This document shows, in pieces, positions 25,827 through 33,391 of a stretch of DNA of 36,685 bases. How positions within the stretch are numbered: position 1 is the first letter of the stretch; the number at the start of each line of letters is the position of its first letter. This stretch comes from Phycisphaerales bacterium. GTDB lineage: Bacteria; Planctomycetota; Phycisphaerae; UBA1845. A program made the position numbers and the translations under genes. The DNA lies in contig QZJT01000130.1 in NCBI GenBank assembly GCA_003597935.1, forward strand, positions 1-36,685, in the 5' to 3' direction. The notes under the pieces are model-generated. The model searched no databases, was not told the DNA's origin, and saw only the letters and a program-made list of their open reading frames with translations.

Positions 25827-26111
25827 CAGAGCCCCGGCATTCATGCCGGGCGGACCGCCGGCATGTGATTGCACGTTCGCGCCCGGTGTGCACTCCCAAG
25901 AACACTCCCGCCTTGAAAGGCGGGGCTCTGGGGGACAGCGCGCACGCCCGCGACGAACCGCCCGCCTTGAAAGGCGGGGCTCGGGGGGGGGCGTGCATTG
26001 GTCCTCAGAGCCCCGGCATTCATGCCGGGAGTTCTTGTCGCGACGCACTCACGCTCAGACTTGGGCGCCTTCGCTACCAGCCGGAACTTCCGCCTTGAAA
26101 GGCGAGGCTCG
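25827..26111. repeat. Five hairpin units of the GAGCCCC family
   Basis: Units lie at 25827-25850 (+), 25907-25930 (-), 25961-25983 (-), 26006-26029 (+) and 26090-26111 (-). Every unit has the conserved flank GAGCCCC (GAGCCTC in the last) joined to a hairpin. The plus units have CCCGGCA/TGCCGGG arms and the minus units CCCGCCTT/AAGGCGGG arms. They fill the space between the convergent proline-rich protein and mrp genes. Confidence 0.85.
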
Positions 26112-26140
26112 GGGGGACGCCGCCGCCGGCGGCGGCGAGA

Positions 26141-27220
26141 TTACTCGATCGTCAGCGTCGGCGCGGCTTCCGCCTCGGCGGAGACGATGCTGATCTGGCC
26201 CGCGACGCTTCGCACCATCGTCAGGATGGCGTCGCGGACGTAATCGCGCGTCTCCGCGAACGTCGCCGCCGCCCGGCCGTCGTCGGTGAAACGGCGGATG
26301 TCCGCATTCAGCGGGATCTCGCCCAGAAACGGCACATCCAGCGCGGCGGCCGCCTGCTCGACGCCGCCGTGGTCGAACAGCTCATCGCGGTGGTTGCAGT
26401 TCGGGCACAGGTAGTAGCTCATGTTCTCGATCATGCCCAGGCAGCGGACGTTGAGCTGCTGGAACATCTTGACCGCCCGCCGCGCGTCCAGCAGGGCGAC
26501 GTCCTGCGGCGTGCAGACGACGATGGCGCCGGTCGGCGGCAGCGACTGGGCCAGCGTCAGCGGCACGTCGCCGGTGCCGGGCGGGAGATCGACGATGAGG
26601 TAGTCCAGCGGGCCCCATTCGACCTGGTCGAGGAACTGGCGGATGACGCCGTGGACCATCGGGCCGCGCCAGATGACCGCCCGGTCCGGATCGACCATGA
26701 ACCCCATGCTCATCAGGCTGATGCCGCCAGCGTCGATGGGGAGGATTCTCTCTCCGCGCACGGCCGGCTTGCGCTCGGCCACGCCGAACATCGTCGGGAT
26801 GCTCGGCCCGTAGACGTCGGCGTCCATGAGGCCCACGGCCGCCCCGTCTCGTTGCAGCCCCACGGCCAGCAGGGCCGCGATCGTGCTCTTGCCCACGCCG
26901 CCCTTGCCGGCGCCGACGGCGATCACGTTCTTGACGTCCGGCAGCACGGCCGCCGGGCCGCGGCTGCTGCGGACGTTGGCGGACCATTCCAGTGCGACCT
27001 GCCTGACGCCCGCGATCGCCTTGACCGCCCGGGTCACGTCCCCGCCGATCTGCTCCTTGAGCGGGCAGGCCGGCGTGGTCAGCTCGACGTGGACGCGGAC
27101 GCGCCCGTCCTCTATGGCCACGTCCTTGACCATGTTCAGCGAGACGATGTCGCGGTGCAGCTCCGGGTCTTTGACGGTGCGCAAGCGCTCGATGACCTGC
27201 TCGCGCGTGGGCGTCGCCAT
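26141..27220 (-). CDS. mrp: Mrp/ApbC-type iron-sulfur cluster carrier ATPase
   Basis: The protein is 359 residues from ATG 27220, with GGAGG upstream. An N-terminal MIP18/DUF59 domain (residues 1-85, KDPELHRDIVSLNMV) precedes a ParA-like ATPase with the deviant Walker A GKGGVGKS at 105-112 and VDLPPGTGD as a later loop. The CPNC pair at C272 and C275 is the Fe-S binding site at the dimer interface. The family carries and transfers 4Fe-4S clusters to target enzymes in the cytosol; IspG and the radical SAM enzyme in this window would be typical clients. Upstream on the same strand are two BolA-like sequences, a functional link if that assignment is right. Confidence 0.93.
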   Translation of the reverse strand: MATPTREQVIERLRTVKDPELHRDIVSLNMVKDVAIEDGRVRVHVELTTPACPLKEQIGGDVTRAVKAIAGVRQVALEWSANVRSSRGPAAVLPDVKNVIAVGAGKGGVGKSTIAALLAVGLQRDGAAVGLMDADVYGPSIPTMFGVAERKPAVRGERILPIDAGGISLMSMGFMVDPDRAVIWRGPMVHGVIRQFLDQVEWGPLDYLIVDLPPGTGDVPLTLAQSLPPTGAIVVCTPQDVALLDARRAVKMFQQLNVRCLGMIENMSYYLCPNCNHRDELFDHGGVEQAAAALDVPFLGEIPLNADIRRFTDDGRAAATFAETRDYVRDAILTMVRSVAGQISIVSAEAEAAPTLTIE

Positions 27221-27389
27221 GTTCTCATCCTCCGGCAGTAGAACTCGCCGCCTCGCCCGGGCGGGCCGGTCCGTCGGCCGTTCGCAGGCAGGAAGCCTCC
27301 GTCGCAAACCGCGACGGCGACCGGCTTGGCAAGGAGCCAACGGCCCTCTCCACAGCCAGTGTAGAAGCCCCGCCCGCCGGATGCCACCG

Positions 27390-27621
27390 CTTGGCCAGTG
27401 ACGGTCGCTGTGGCGATACTCCGGACGGACCCGACTCTGGCTTGCTCGTCTTGTGTCAACGCGCTGCTGAGTGCGTCCCCAAGCACCCGCCGCCGCTCCC
27501 GATCGCCATGGCCTTCGAAAGCAGTCGTTGCGATCCAACCCGTCACGCGGCCGCTGCCCGGTGCGGTCTCCAGGCCGTCGATGGTGAAGCAGAGCGGCGC
27601 GGCAGCCCCGCCCATGCGGGC
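27390..27621 (-). pseudogene. Chimera of a glyS 3' fragment and a second BolA-like copy
   Basis: The first part (about 27573-27621) translates as ARMGGAAAPLCFTIDG, matching ARMDEAGTPFCFTIDG of GlyRS in this window. It continues in frame into SGRVTGWIATTAFEGHGDRE and LTQDEQARVGS, a second copy of the domain in the 27681-27950 gene. The N-terminal part of that domain is missing and the C-terminus drifts from the first copy. The frame stays open into the start of mrp, so there is no natural stop. I read it as a degenerate recombination product. Confidence 0.65.
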
Positions 27622-27680
27622 ACGTGCGCGTTCCGTTCACTGGGCGGAGGCCCGCCGCGGCAAGGTTCCGTCACCCGCGG

Positions 27681-27950
27681 CTACGTGTCCATCGTCACAT
27701 CGAACTCAGCCTCAGCCGGCGTGAGCGCCACGATGGGCCCGACGCGGGCTCGCTCAGCCGGCGTCAGCTCTCGGCCGAGGAGGTCCCAAAGCAGACGTTG
27801 CCTCTCGCGATCACCTTGGCCCTCGAAGGCGGTGGCCGCGATCCAGCCCGTCACGCGGCCGCTGGAGGGGATGCTTTCCAGACCATCGGCAACGTCCGGA
27901 TCAAGGTGACTCCGCACCGTGTCGATCACCTTCTGGTGTAATTCGTCCAC
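27681..27950 (-). CDS. Small protein, possibly BolA-like
   Basis: The protein is 89 residues from GTG 27950, with GGAGGG six bases upstream. The order of elements resembles BolA: a first helix (HQKVIDTVRSHL), a beta strand (GRVTGWIAATAFEG), the FEGxxDRERQRLLWDLLGREL helix, then RVGPIVALTPAEAE, compared with FxGxSxxERHRxVyxxLxxEL and HALxxxTPxE. The conserved BolA histidines are not present, so the assignment is tentative. BolA proteins work with glutaredoxins in Fe-S trafficking, which would fit the neighbouring mrp gene. It lies between two fragments of the glyS 3' end. Confidence 0.6.
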   Translation of the reverse strand: MDELHQKVIDTVRSHLDPDVADGLESIPSSGRVTGWIAATAFEGQGDRERQRLLWDLLGRELTPAERARVGPIVALTPAEAEFDVTMDT

Positions 27951-27969
27951 GCAACGCCCTCCACGTGTA

Positions 27970-28056
27970 CGGCTTCTTGTCGATGCGTTCCTGGCTGGCG
28001 TCGTCGCGGTTGCGGACGGTGCCGTCCTGTGAAGCAGAACGGCGTGCGTGCCGCCG
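27970..28056 (-). pseudogene. Fragment of the glyS 3' end
   Basis: The DNA closely matches the end of the intact glyS gene (about 28670-28765). A block of about 48 bases differs at a few positions and encodes DGTVRNRDDASQERIDK, against DGTVTVRNRDDAGQQRIDK in the intact protein. Two internal deletions shift the frame between this and the TPFCFT part. It has no start or stop of its own. Confidence 0.7.
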
Positions 28057-28132
28057 CGCGCCGGCCGGCAACCCCCGCGCCCGTAACGAAGGGGACGCGT
28101 TGGATCCGCACCCACATCCCAACCCGCTCAGA

Positions 28133-28330
28133 TCACTTGCTCGCACCTGTTCCAGCCCCGGATGGCGGGGGCTGAATGGCGGTCCCGCCGGACGGCGGCT
28201 TCGGCGTCGACGGCTGCGGGGCGGAGCCCGTCGGCTGTGGCTGGTAGCCCCTCTGCCCGGGCGCGCTGCCCGGCTTGGGCTGGTAGCCCTCCTGAATCGG
28301 GACCGGTTGGATTCTGTCGATGTCAGTCAT
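28133..28330 (-). CDS. Short GYQP-repeat protein
   Basis: The protein is 65 residues from ATG 28330, overlapping the stop of the DUF6338-like gene (ATGACTGA). It carries EGYQPKPGS and RGYQPQPTG repeats followed by a Pro/Gly/Ser tail. Small GYQP proteins of this kind accompany DUF6338 membrane proteins, as far as I recall. The function is unknown; the composition suggests a disordered peptide. Confidence 0.6.
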   Translation of the reverse strand: MTDIDRIQPVPIQEGYQPKPGSAPGQRGYQPQPTGSAPQPSTPKPPSGGTAIQPPPSGAGTGASK

Positions 28331-28584
28331 AGTCTACCTCGGACAGCTTGCGGAACTCGACGGCGGCGATCTGGTCCGCCTTGATGATTATGCCGGAATA
28401 CGGGAACGAGCAGCCAGTTCCACAGGCCGTGATTCACGCAACTGAGGGAAAGGAACTCCAGCGTCCGTAATTCGATGGCTCGAGTCCGTCGCGGGAACGA
28501 CATCGAGAGCACGGTCGACCAGATGAACCCCGGCGCGAGGAACACGGTCGTGAAAAGCACGGCATCAAAGGCGTCGAACGTCAT
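28323..28584 (-). pseudogene. DUF6338-like membrane protein with internal deletion
   Basis: The N-terminal 55 residues (FTTVFLAPGFIWSTVLSM, FPRRTRAIELRTLEFLSLS, NHGLWNWLLVPVF) match the beginning of DUF6338 membrane proteins, which have about 200 residues. The frame then shifts near 28400. The expected C-terminal end (SGIIIKADQIAAVEFRKLSE) follows in another frame to TGA 28323-28325, so most of the middle is lost. The overlap with the GYQP gene is preserved. It is inserted directly behind glyS. Confidence 0.55.
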
Positions 28585-28619
28585 CGTCGCCCTACTCTGA
28601 GTTCACGCGGGCGTCGGTT

Positions 28620-30422
28620 CTACAACCCCAGCTTCTGCCGCAGATACTCCAGGCACCGGCTCTTGTCGATGCGCTGCTGGCCGGCGTCGTCGCGGTTGCG
28701 GACGGTGACGGTGCCGTCTTCCTTCGTCTGGCCGTCGATGGTGAAGCAAAACGGCGTGCCGGCCTCGTCCATGCGGGCGTAGCGCTTGCCGATCGACTGC
28801 TTGGCGTCGTACTGGCAGGGCATGACCTTGCGGATAGCTTCATAGATCGGCATGGCCACCTCGGGCAGGCCGTCCTTGGCGACCAGGGGGAACACGGCCG
28901 CCTTGATCGGGGCCAGCCGCGGGTGGAACTTGAGGAACTCCGGGCTGGCGCGGGATTCATCGAACGAATACGCCTCGCACAGCACCGCCAGCGTGAACCG
29001 GTCCGCCCCGGCTGACGGCTCGATCACATGCGGCACGTAGCGGTAAGGCGGCCTGGACTTGGCCTCCTTCGCCCTTTCCGCGAGCTTTGCTTTCTCTGCG
29101 CCCTCCGCGCCCTCTGCGGTGAACTTGTCCTTGTCACGCTCCCACGCCTCGTCGTCGAAGACGGCGAAGGCGTCCTCTTTGTTCTTGCTGCCCTTTCCGT
29201 GCGCTCGAAGATCGAAATCGCCCCGGTGGGCGACGCCTTCCAGTTCCTGCGGCTCCTCGGAGAAGGGGAAAAGATACTCGATGTCGGTGCAGGCGCTGCT
29301 GTAATGGGCCAGTTCGTCCTTGCCCTGCTGCCTGGGCCGCAGCCGTTCCGACGCGATCCCCAGCGACTTGTACCAGTCGATCCGCGCGTCCCGCCAGAAC
29401 TCGTACCACATCATGGACTCGTCCGGGTGGCAGAAGAACTCGATTTCCATCTGCTCGAACTCGCGCGAGCGGAAGATGTAGTTGCGCGGGTTGATCTCGT
29501 TGCGGAACGCCTTGCCGATCTGGGCGATGCCGAAGGGGATCTTGACGCGGGAGGTGTCATACACATTCTGGAAGTTGGCGAAGATGCCCTGAGCGGTTTC
29601 GGGGCGGAGGTAGGCCATTGAAGCCGGATCCTGTAATGCTCCGACGTACGTCTGGAACATCAGATTGAAGGCACGAGACTCCGTCAGCTCCCCAAAGCAC
29701 TCTGGACACGGACGTGGGCGAACAGAGTTTACGCTGAACGGCAACGCATCCAAATAACCAACAACACCTTGATACTCTCTACCGTCACCGTCTTTGCCCT
29801 TGAATAAGCCCAGCATCCCTTTCGGAGATCTGTCGGTTATCTCGAAGGACTTTAGCGATGCTATCTTGTTGTAGCGGGACGATTTTCGCACTAGCTCCTC
29901 GACGCTATCGAGTGCCGAGCGAGATGAGTCAAACAAACCGGATGCAATCCACCCAGGCTCACCCTGAATCGCCGTACCGGGATGGTATTCGACTGTCGGA
30001 AGCAACCCGATTGACCTATCGGTAAACGACGCGTCGAAGTGTGAAGTGTCGAAGAAGCCCCGAGAGAAAACCTCTACTGTCCAGAGTTGATCTGCTCGGA
30101 ACCGGCGCTTACATGCCTTGCAATCCACCATCGGATCGCTGAACCCGCCGACGTGCCCGCTCGCCTCCCACACCTTCGGGTTCATGATGATCGAACAATC
30201 CACGCCGACCATCTGGTACTCGCGCCCGTCCGGTCCGACGGGCGGGTTGCGCACGCAGTCATGCCACCAGGCGTCCTTGATGTTGCGCTTCAACTCACAG
30301 CCCAGCGGGCCGTAATCCCAGAAGCCGCCGATGCCGCCGTAGATCTCGCTGCTGCCGAATATGAACCCCCGTCGCCGGCAAAGGGCGACGATCTTCTCCA
30401 TCGTTTGTGCGTCTTTTTTCAT
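28620..30422 (-). CDS. glyS: Glycyl-tRNA synthetase, alpha2 (eukaryote/archaea-like) type
   Basis: The protein is 600 residues from ATG 30422 (TTG 30431 is possible). It is the homodimeric class II GlyRS: MEKIVALCRRRGFIFGSSEI and GGFWDYGPLG at the N-terminus, SIIMNPKVWEASGH, LRPETAQGIFANF, FRNEINPR and QMEIEFF, and a C-terminal anticodon-binding domain with GTPFCFTIDG. It charges tRNA-Gly in the cytosol. Residues about 431-454 are an extra Ala/Glu/Lys-rich segment (EGAEGAEKAKLAERAKEAK) encoded by a repeat-like sequence. Fragments of both ends of a glyS gene lie nearby: the 3' end at 27.6 and 28.0 kb and the 5' end at 32.6-32.8 kb. Confidence 0.95.
   Translation of the reverse strand: MKKDAQTMEKIVALCRRRGFIFGSSEIYGGIGGFWDYGPLGCELKRNIKDAWWHDCVRNPPVGPDGREYQMVGVDCSIIMNPKVWEASGHVGGFSDPMVDCKACKRRFRADQLWTVEVFSRGFFDTSHFDASFTDRSIGLLPTVEYHPGTAIQGEPGWIASGLFDSSRSALDSVEELVRKSSRYNKIASLKSFEITDRSPKGMLGLFKGKDGDGREYQGVVGYLDALPFSVNSVRPRPCPECFGELTESRAFNLMFQTYVGALQDPASMAYLRPETAQGIFANFQNVYDTSRVKIPFGIAQIGKAFRNEINPRNYIFRSREFEQMEIEFFCHPDESMMWYEFWRDARIDWYKSLGIASERLRPRQQGKDELAHYSSACTDIEYLFPFSEEPQELEGVAHRGDFDLRAHGKGSKNKEDAFAVFDDEAWERDKDKFTAEGAEGAEKAKLAERAKEAKSRPPYRYVPHVIEPSAGADRFTLAVLCEAYSFDESRASPEFLKFHPRLAPIKAAVFPLVAKDGLPEVAMPIYEAIRKVMPCQYDAKQSIGKRYARMDEAGTPFCFTIDGQTKEDGTVTVRNRDDAGQQRIDKSRCLEYLRQKLGL
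29060..29128 (-). repeat. Repeat-like insertion inside glyS
   Basis: The minus strand reads as degenerate GCAGAGGGCGCGGAGG-type words typical of a purine-rich intergenic repeat I know from many bacterial genomes. Here it is in frame and translated as an Ala/Glu/Lys helix between DKDKFT and SRPPYRYVPH, two ordinary GlyRS segments. Confidence 0.55.
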
Positions 30423-30539
30423 GCGAGGCAATCATCCCATCCAAAACTGCGCGATTCAGCGTTCGTCTTCCGCATCCTGCCGCTGCGACCACGCCCATTC
30501 CATCCAGGTCACCGTGGAGCGCGGCCCGATCCCCCTCTG

Positions 30540-30556
30540 ACGACCCCAACGGGGTC
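30540..30556. repeat. Palindrome GACCCCAACGGGGTC
   Basis: A short perfect palindrome just before the 233-bp array, of the same kind as the CAACCCCAACGGGGTTG hairpins inside it. Confidence 0.6.
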
Positions 30557-30565
30557 GCATCGTAA

Positions 30566-31302
30566 AGCCCAGAGTTGCCCGCTCTTGCGGGCTACCCTGG
30601 GCAGGCGGACTGTCTACTCCGGCAACCCCAACGGGGTTGCGTCTCCGCCGGCTGTCGCGCGCCGATGATCCCGCGACACAAACCACCACCGACCACGGCA
30701 TGGCACCGCAGGGACTTCCTGCTTCCACAGGTGCCGCCCGGGCACGTCGCCTACTGTCCGCCGCAACCCCGTCGGGGTTGATTGCGGGCGCCGCCATCCG
30801 CCCAGGGTTGCCCGCTCTTGCGGGCTACCCTGGGCAGGCGGACCGTCTACTCCGGCAACCCCAACGGGGTTGCGTCGCCGCCGGCTGTCGCGCGCCGATG
30901 ATCCCGCGACACAAACCACCACCGACCACGGCATAGCACCGCAGGGACTTCCTGCTTCCACAGGTGCCGCCCGGGCACGTCGCCTACTGTCCGCCGCAAC
31001 CCCGTCGGGGTTGATGGCGGGCGCCGCCATCCACCCAGGGTTGCCCGCTCCTGCGGGCTACTCTGGGCAGGCGGACCGTCTACTCCGGCAACCCCAACGG
31101 GGTTGCGTCGCCGCCGGCTGTCGCGCGCCGATGATCCCGTGACACAAACCACCACCGACCACGGCATAGCACCGCAGGGACCTCCTGCTTCCACAGGTGC
31201 CGCCCGGGCACGTCGCCTACTGTCCGCCGCAACCCCGTCGGGGTTGATTGCGGGCGCCGCCATCCACCCAGGGTTGCCCGCTCTTGCGGGCTACCCTGCG
31301 TG
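30566..31302. repeat. 233-bp tandem repeat, three copies plus a partial one
   Basis: The word GTTGCCCGCTC begins at 30574, 30807, 31040 and 31273, giving an exact 233-bp period. The copies differ at only a few positions. Each unit holds three palindromes: CCCAGGGTTGCCCGC with its partner GCGGGCTACCCTGGG, CAACCCCAACGGGGTTG, and CAACCCCGTCGGGGTTG. The period is not a multiple of three, so the open frames across it are not genes. It lies between glyS and the Y1 transposase. Confidence 0.95.
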
Positions 31303-31393
31303 ATCGGTCGTTACGCTCGGAAGCCCCCCGCGGCATTGCAATCGTCTCCGCGAGCGTCACGCGCCGAGAAGGAAACGTCATTCGCCGCGCGAC

Positions 31394-31475
31394 GCAACCC
31401 CCTTGGGGTTGGATCAACCGTCCGCGGGTTTCACCCAGGGTAGCCCGCAGCGGGCAACCCTGGGCTTTGCGCCTG
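31394..31475. repeat. Two further hairpins related to the 233-bp array
   Basis: CAACCCCCTTGGGGTTG (about 31395) and CCCAGGGTAGCCCGC with GCGGGCAACCCTGGG (about 31434-31462) are the same palindrome types in inverted order, placed downstream of the transposase gene. Confidence 0.8.
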
Positions 31476-31613
31476 TACGCCGTTGGCGTAGGGGCGGCCG
31501 GGCGCACTGCTCTTGGGTGAGAATCGCGTAGACTCATGTGATCGTGATCAGCGATGACTGACAGGGATCTGACTCACCACTCTAACATCCTCGGACCACG
31601 GCCCACGTCTGCA

Positions 31614-32069
31614 TCAATCCCACACGTACCGCTCGTCAAACTCCAACCCATGCTTGCTGAACAACTCCCGCAACTCGTCCTCGAACGAGCGTCGGCGATG
31701 ATGCGCTTCCTGGTTGTCGATATACTCCGCGACCCGCGCCACGTTCGACTGGCTGACGGAAAACGCGCCGTAACCGGCCTGCCAGCGAAAGTCAGCGAAC
31801 GCCGCCCCCTGTCCCTGCATCCAGATGTTCGAGACGCGCTTGAGTTCCTTGACCCAGTCGGCGATAGCGATCGTTCGGCCGAGGCGCGCCAGTATATGCA
31901 CGTGGTCGCCAACGCCGCCGATCCGCACGGGCGGGCAATCGAGGTTCTTGCTGACGCCGCCAAGGTAGGCGTGCAGTTGGCCTCGGATCGGCACGTCGGT
32001 GAGGTAAGGGTGTCGGTCCTTGGTTGAGAAGACCAGATGGATGTAGACGGCGGCCAGTGATTGCGGCAC
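31614..32069 (-). CDS. IS200-like Y1 transposase, REP-associated type (RAYT)
   Basis: The protein is 151 residues from GTG 32069, with GGGAGG five bases upstream. It begins PQSLAAVYIHLVFSTKDR, has the HUH motif in GVGDHVHILA, and a catalytic tyrosine in WQAGYGAFSVS, with EYIDNQEAHHRRRSFEDELR at the C-terminus. These are marks of single-strand Y1 transposases; members linked to REP palindromes excise and join hairpin-containing single-stranded DNA. Hairpins of the array type surround it on both sides (30.5-31.5 kb and 32.1-32.2 kb). Length is normal and no defect is visible. Confidence 0.9.
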   Translation of the reverse strand: MPQSLAAVYIHLVFSTKDRHPYLTDVPIRGQLHAYLGGVSKNLDCPPVRIGGVGDHVHILARLGRTIAIADWVKELKRVSNIWMQGQGAAFADFRWQAGYGAFSVSQSNVARVAEYIDNQEAHHRRRSFEDELRELFSKHGLEFDERYVWD

Positions 32070-32478
32070 CTTCACCTCCCTCTCGACGCGACCCCTTTGG
32101 CTTTGTGGTTGCGCTGGGGTCTCGCCCTCTCCGAGGGCTGGCCCGCCGTAGCGGGCAAACCTGGACTTTGCGACGGAACGCCTTTGCTGCTTCGTTGCGT
32201 CCCCGGGCTTCGGGACAGCGGAAGCCACTGCATCCCGAAGTGTCGCGTCTGACGCCTCTGCCAAGCGAAACCCGACACCAGACGCGCTCCGACTGGGGGT
32301 CCATCCATTCCAGAATGAACATCTCGTCCGCGTGTGTCTGCTCAGCCTCTCGTGCGGTCTCGTCCGCGGTGGCGCCGGTGGCAACGACTTTCCCGTCGAA
32401 TACGGCGATCCAACGCCCCGCGTATTTTTCGTAAAGCTCGGCGCCGTGCTCGGCCAGCCATTCAGATTCAGTGTTCAT
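31792..32478 (-). CDS. DUF5678-like protein with aberrant C-terminus
   Basis: ATG 32478 has a strong GGAGGAG seven bases upstream. The first 66 residues (AELYEKYAGRWIAVFDGKVV, TADETAREAEQTHADEMFIL, EWMDP) look like a complete DUF5678 protein, which usually stops here. Instead the frame continues for 160 more residues of Arg/Pro/Gly-rich sequence, through hairpin repeats and 278 bases into the transposase gene. The extension is probably created by insertion of the repeat/transposase unit at the end of the gene. The core is likely genuine; the tail is not. Confidence 0.55.
   Translation of the reverse strand: MNTESEWLAEHGAELYEKYAGRWIAVFDGKVVATGATADETAREAEQTHADEMFILEWMDPQSERVWCRVSLGRGVRRDTSGCSGFRCPEARGRNEAAKAFRRKVQVCPLRRASPRRGRDPSATTKPKGSRREGGEGAAITGRRLHPSGLLNQGPTPLPHRRADPRPTARLPWRRQQEPRLPARADRRRWRPRAYTGAPRPNDRYRRLGQGTQARLEHLDAGTGGGVR
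32086..32180. repeat. Hairpin sequences on the upstream side of the transposase
   Basis: GACCCCTTTGGCTTTGTGGTTGC, GCCCTCTCCGAGGGC and GGCCCGCCGTAGCGGGC followed by AAACCTGGACTTTGCG are degenerate versions of the 31.4-kb hairpin block (GTAGCCCGCAGCGGGC then CCTGGGCTTTGCG). Confidence 0.6.
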
Positions 32479-32506
32479 GGGCAAACTCCTCCAGTGAGCA
32501 TTCTAA

Positions 32507-32839
32507 TCACACCCGAGAATGATGAACACTCGGCCCGGGCGTCGGGGGTTCGTGGCCGCCCGGTCTGGCGGCCACCTTCGGGTTCATGATGATCGAACAG
32601 TCCACACCGACCATCTGGTACTCGCGCCCCGCGAGTTTAGAGTGATTCGCAGTCGTCGGCGGATTGCGCACCATGTCCTGCCACCAGGCGTCCTTGATGT
32701 TGCGCTTCAGCTCGGTCCCCAGCGGCCCATAGTCCCAGAATCCGCCGATGCCGCCGTAGATCTCGCTGCTGCCGAATATGAACCCCCGTCGCCGGCAAAG
32801 GGCGACGATCTTTTCCATCTTCGTCGTTTCTAAGGCCAT
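32507..32839 (-). pseudogene. 5' fragment of a second glyS gene
   Basis: From ATG 32839 the product reads MEKIVALCRRRGFIFGSSEI, GGIGGFWDYGPLG, LKRNIKDAWWQD and GREYQMVGVDCSIIMNPKV, that is, the first 85 or so residues of GlyRS. It then leaves the family (AARPGGHEPPTPGP) and stops. It differs from the intact gene by many silent changes, several substitutions and a nine-residue segment TTANHSKLA where the intact protein has VGPD. It is therefore not a recent copy of the neighbouring glyS but an older or foreign one. All catalytic motifs are missing. Confidence 0.85.
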
Positions 32840-32913
32840 TCGTGTAATCTCAGGTGACTCTGCAAGGCTGAAATGCCACCGGCAGTCGGGTCAGCGCGGC
32901 GCCCCCGCGCAAG

Positions 32914-33126
32914 CTACGCGGGGACAGCGAGGCATCGCGTCCGTTCATCCAGCGCGCGAATAGCCTCGTGAATCACCTCCACTTCTTGCGCCTCGAAGTA
33001 CGCCTCGCCGCACTGCTGGCATACCCACGCGGGCACGCGATCCAGGATCAAATGATATCCCTTGCGGTCCACCTGGAAGGGCGCGTCGCCGCGAATCATC
33101 GTCCCACGACAATGAAGACAGGTCAT
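32914..33126 (-). CDS. YgiT-type zinc finger antitoxin
   Basis: The protein is 70 residues from ATG 33126, with GGAGG eight bases upstream. It has CLHC and CQQC pairs around DRVPAW, typical of the YgiT/MqsA N-terminal zinc-binding domain, then a helical tail (EVEVIHEAIRALDERTR). Such proteins are usually antitoxins encoded after a DUF4258 or MqsR-like toxin. Upstream of it (33127-33391) I find no toxin gene, so it appears to be alone. Confidence 0.8.
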   Translation of the reverse strand: MTCLHCRGTMIRGDAPFQVDRKGYHLILDRVPAWVCQQCGEAYFEAQEVEVIHEAIRALDERTRCLAVPA

Positions 33127-33391
33127 GATCGCGTCCTCCCCTTTTGGTCCGCTTGCCATTCCTCCGAACAGGTCCTTTCATCGTCCGCGGCCCGCGCAGC
33201 CAGCCCGTCGGGACGGCGGCGGCCGCAAGACGGCAATCGTAATCGACCCGGAACCGACGGACAACCGGCGCCACGTGGATGATGCGCGCGCCGGCGGGAG
33301 TCCGCGGACGGTTCCGCGGACTCCCGCTCAAAGGTCGGCGAGACGGAGACTGCGGCGCTCCATCCCCAACGGGGCGAAACGCGCCGCGCGT

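Noticed and set aside
30614-31263. Repeated 138-residue and similar open frames with the same sequence
   Set aside because: They are produced by the 233-bp tandem repeat, which is not a multiple of three, have no start signals and contain palindromes.
33127-33391. A toxin gene upstream of the YgiT-type antitoxin
   Set aside because: The open frame there (with GARIIHVAPVVRRFRVDYD) has no clear start or recognisable DUF4258/MqsR pattern.
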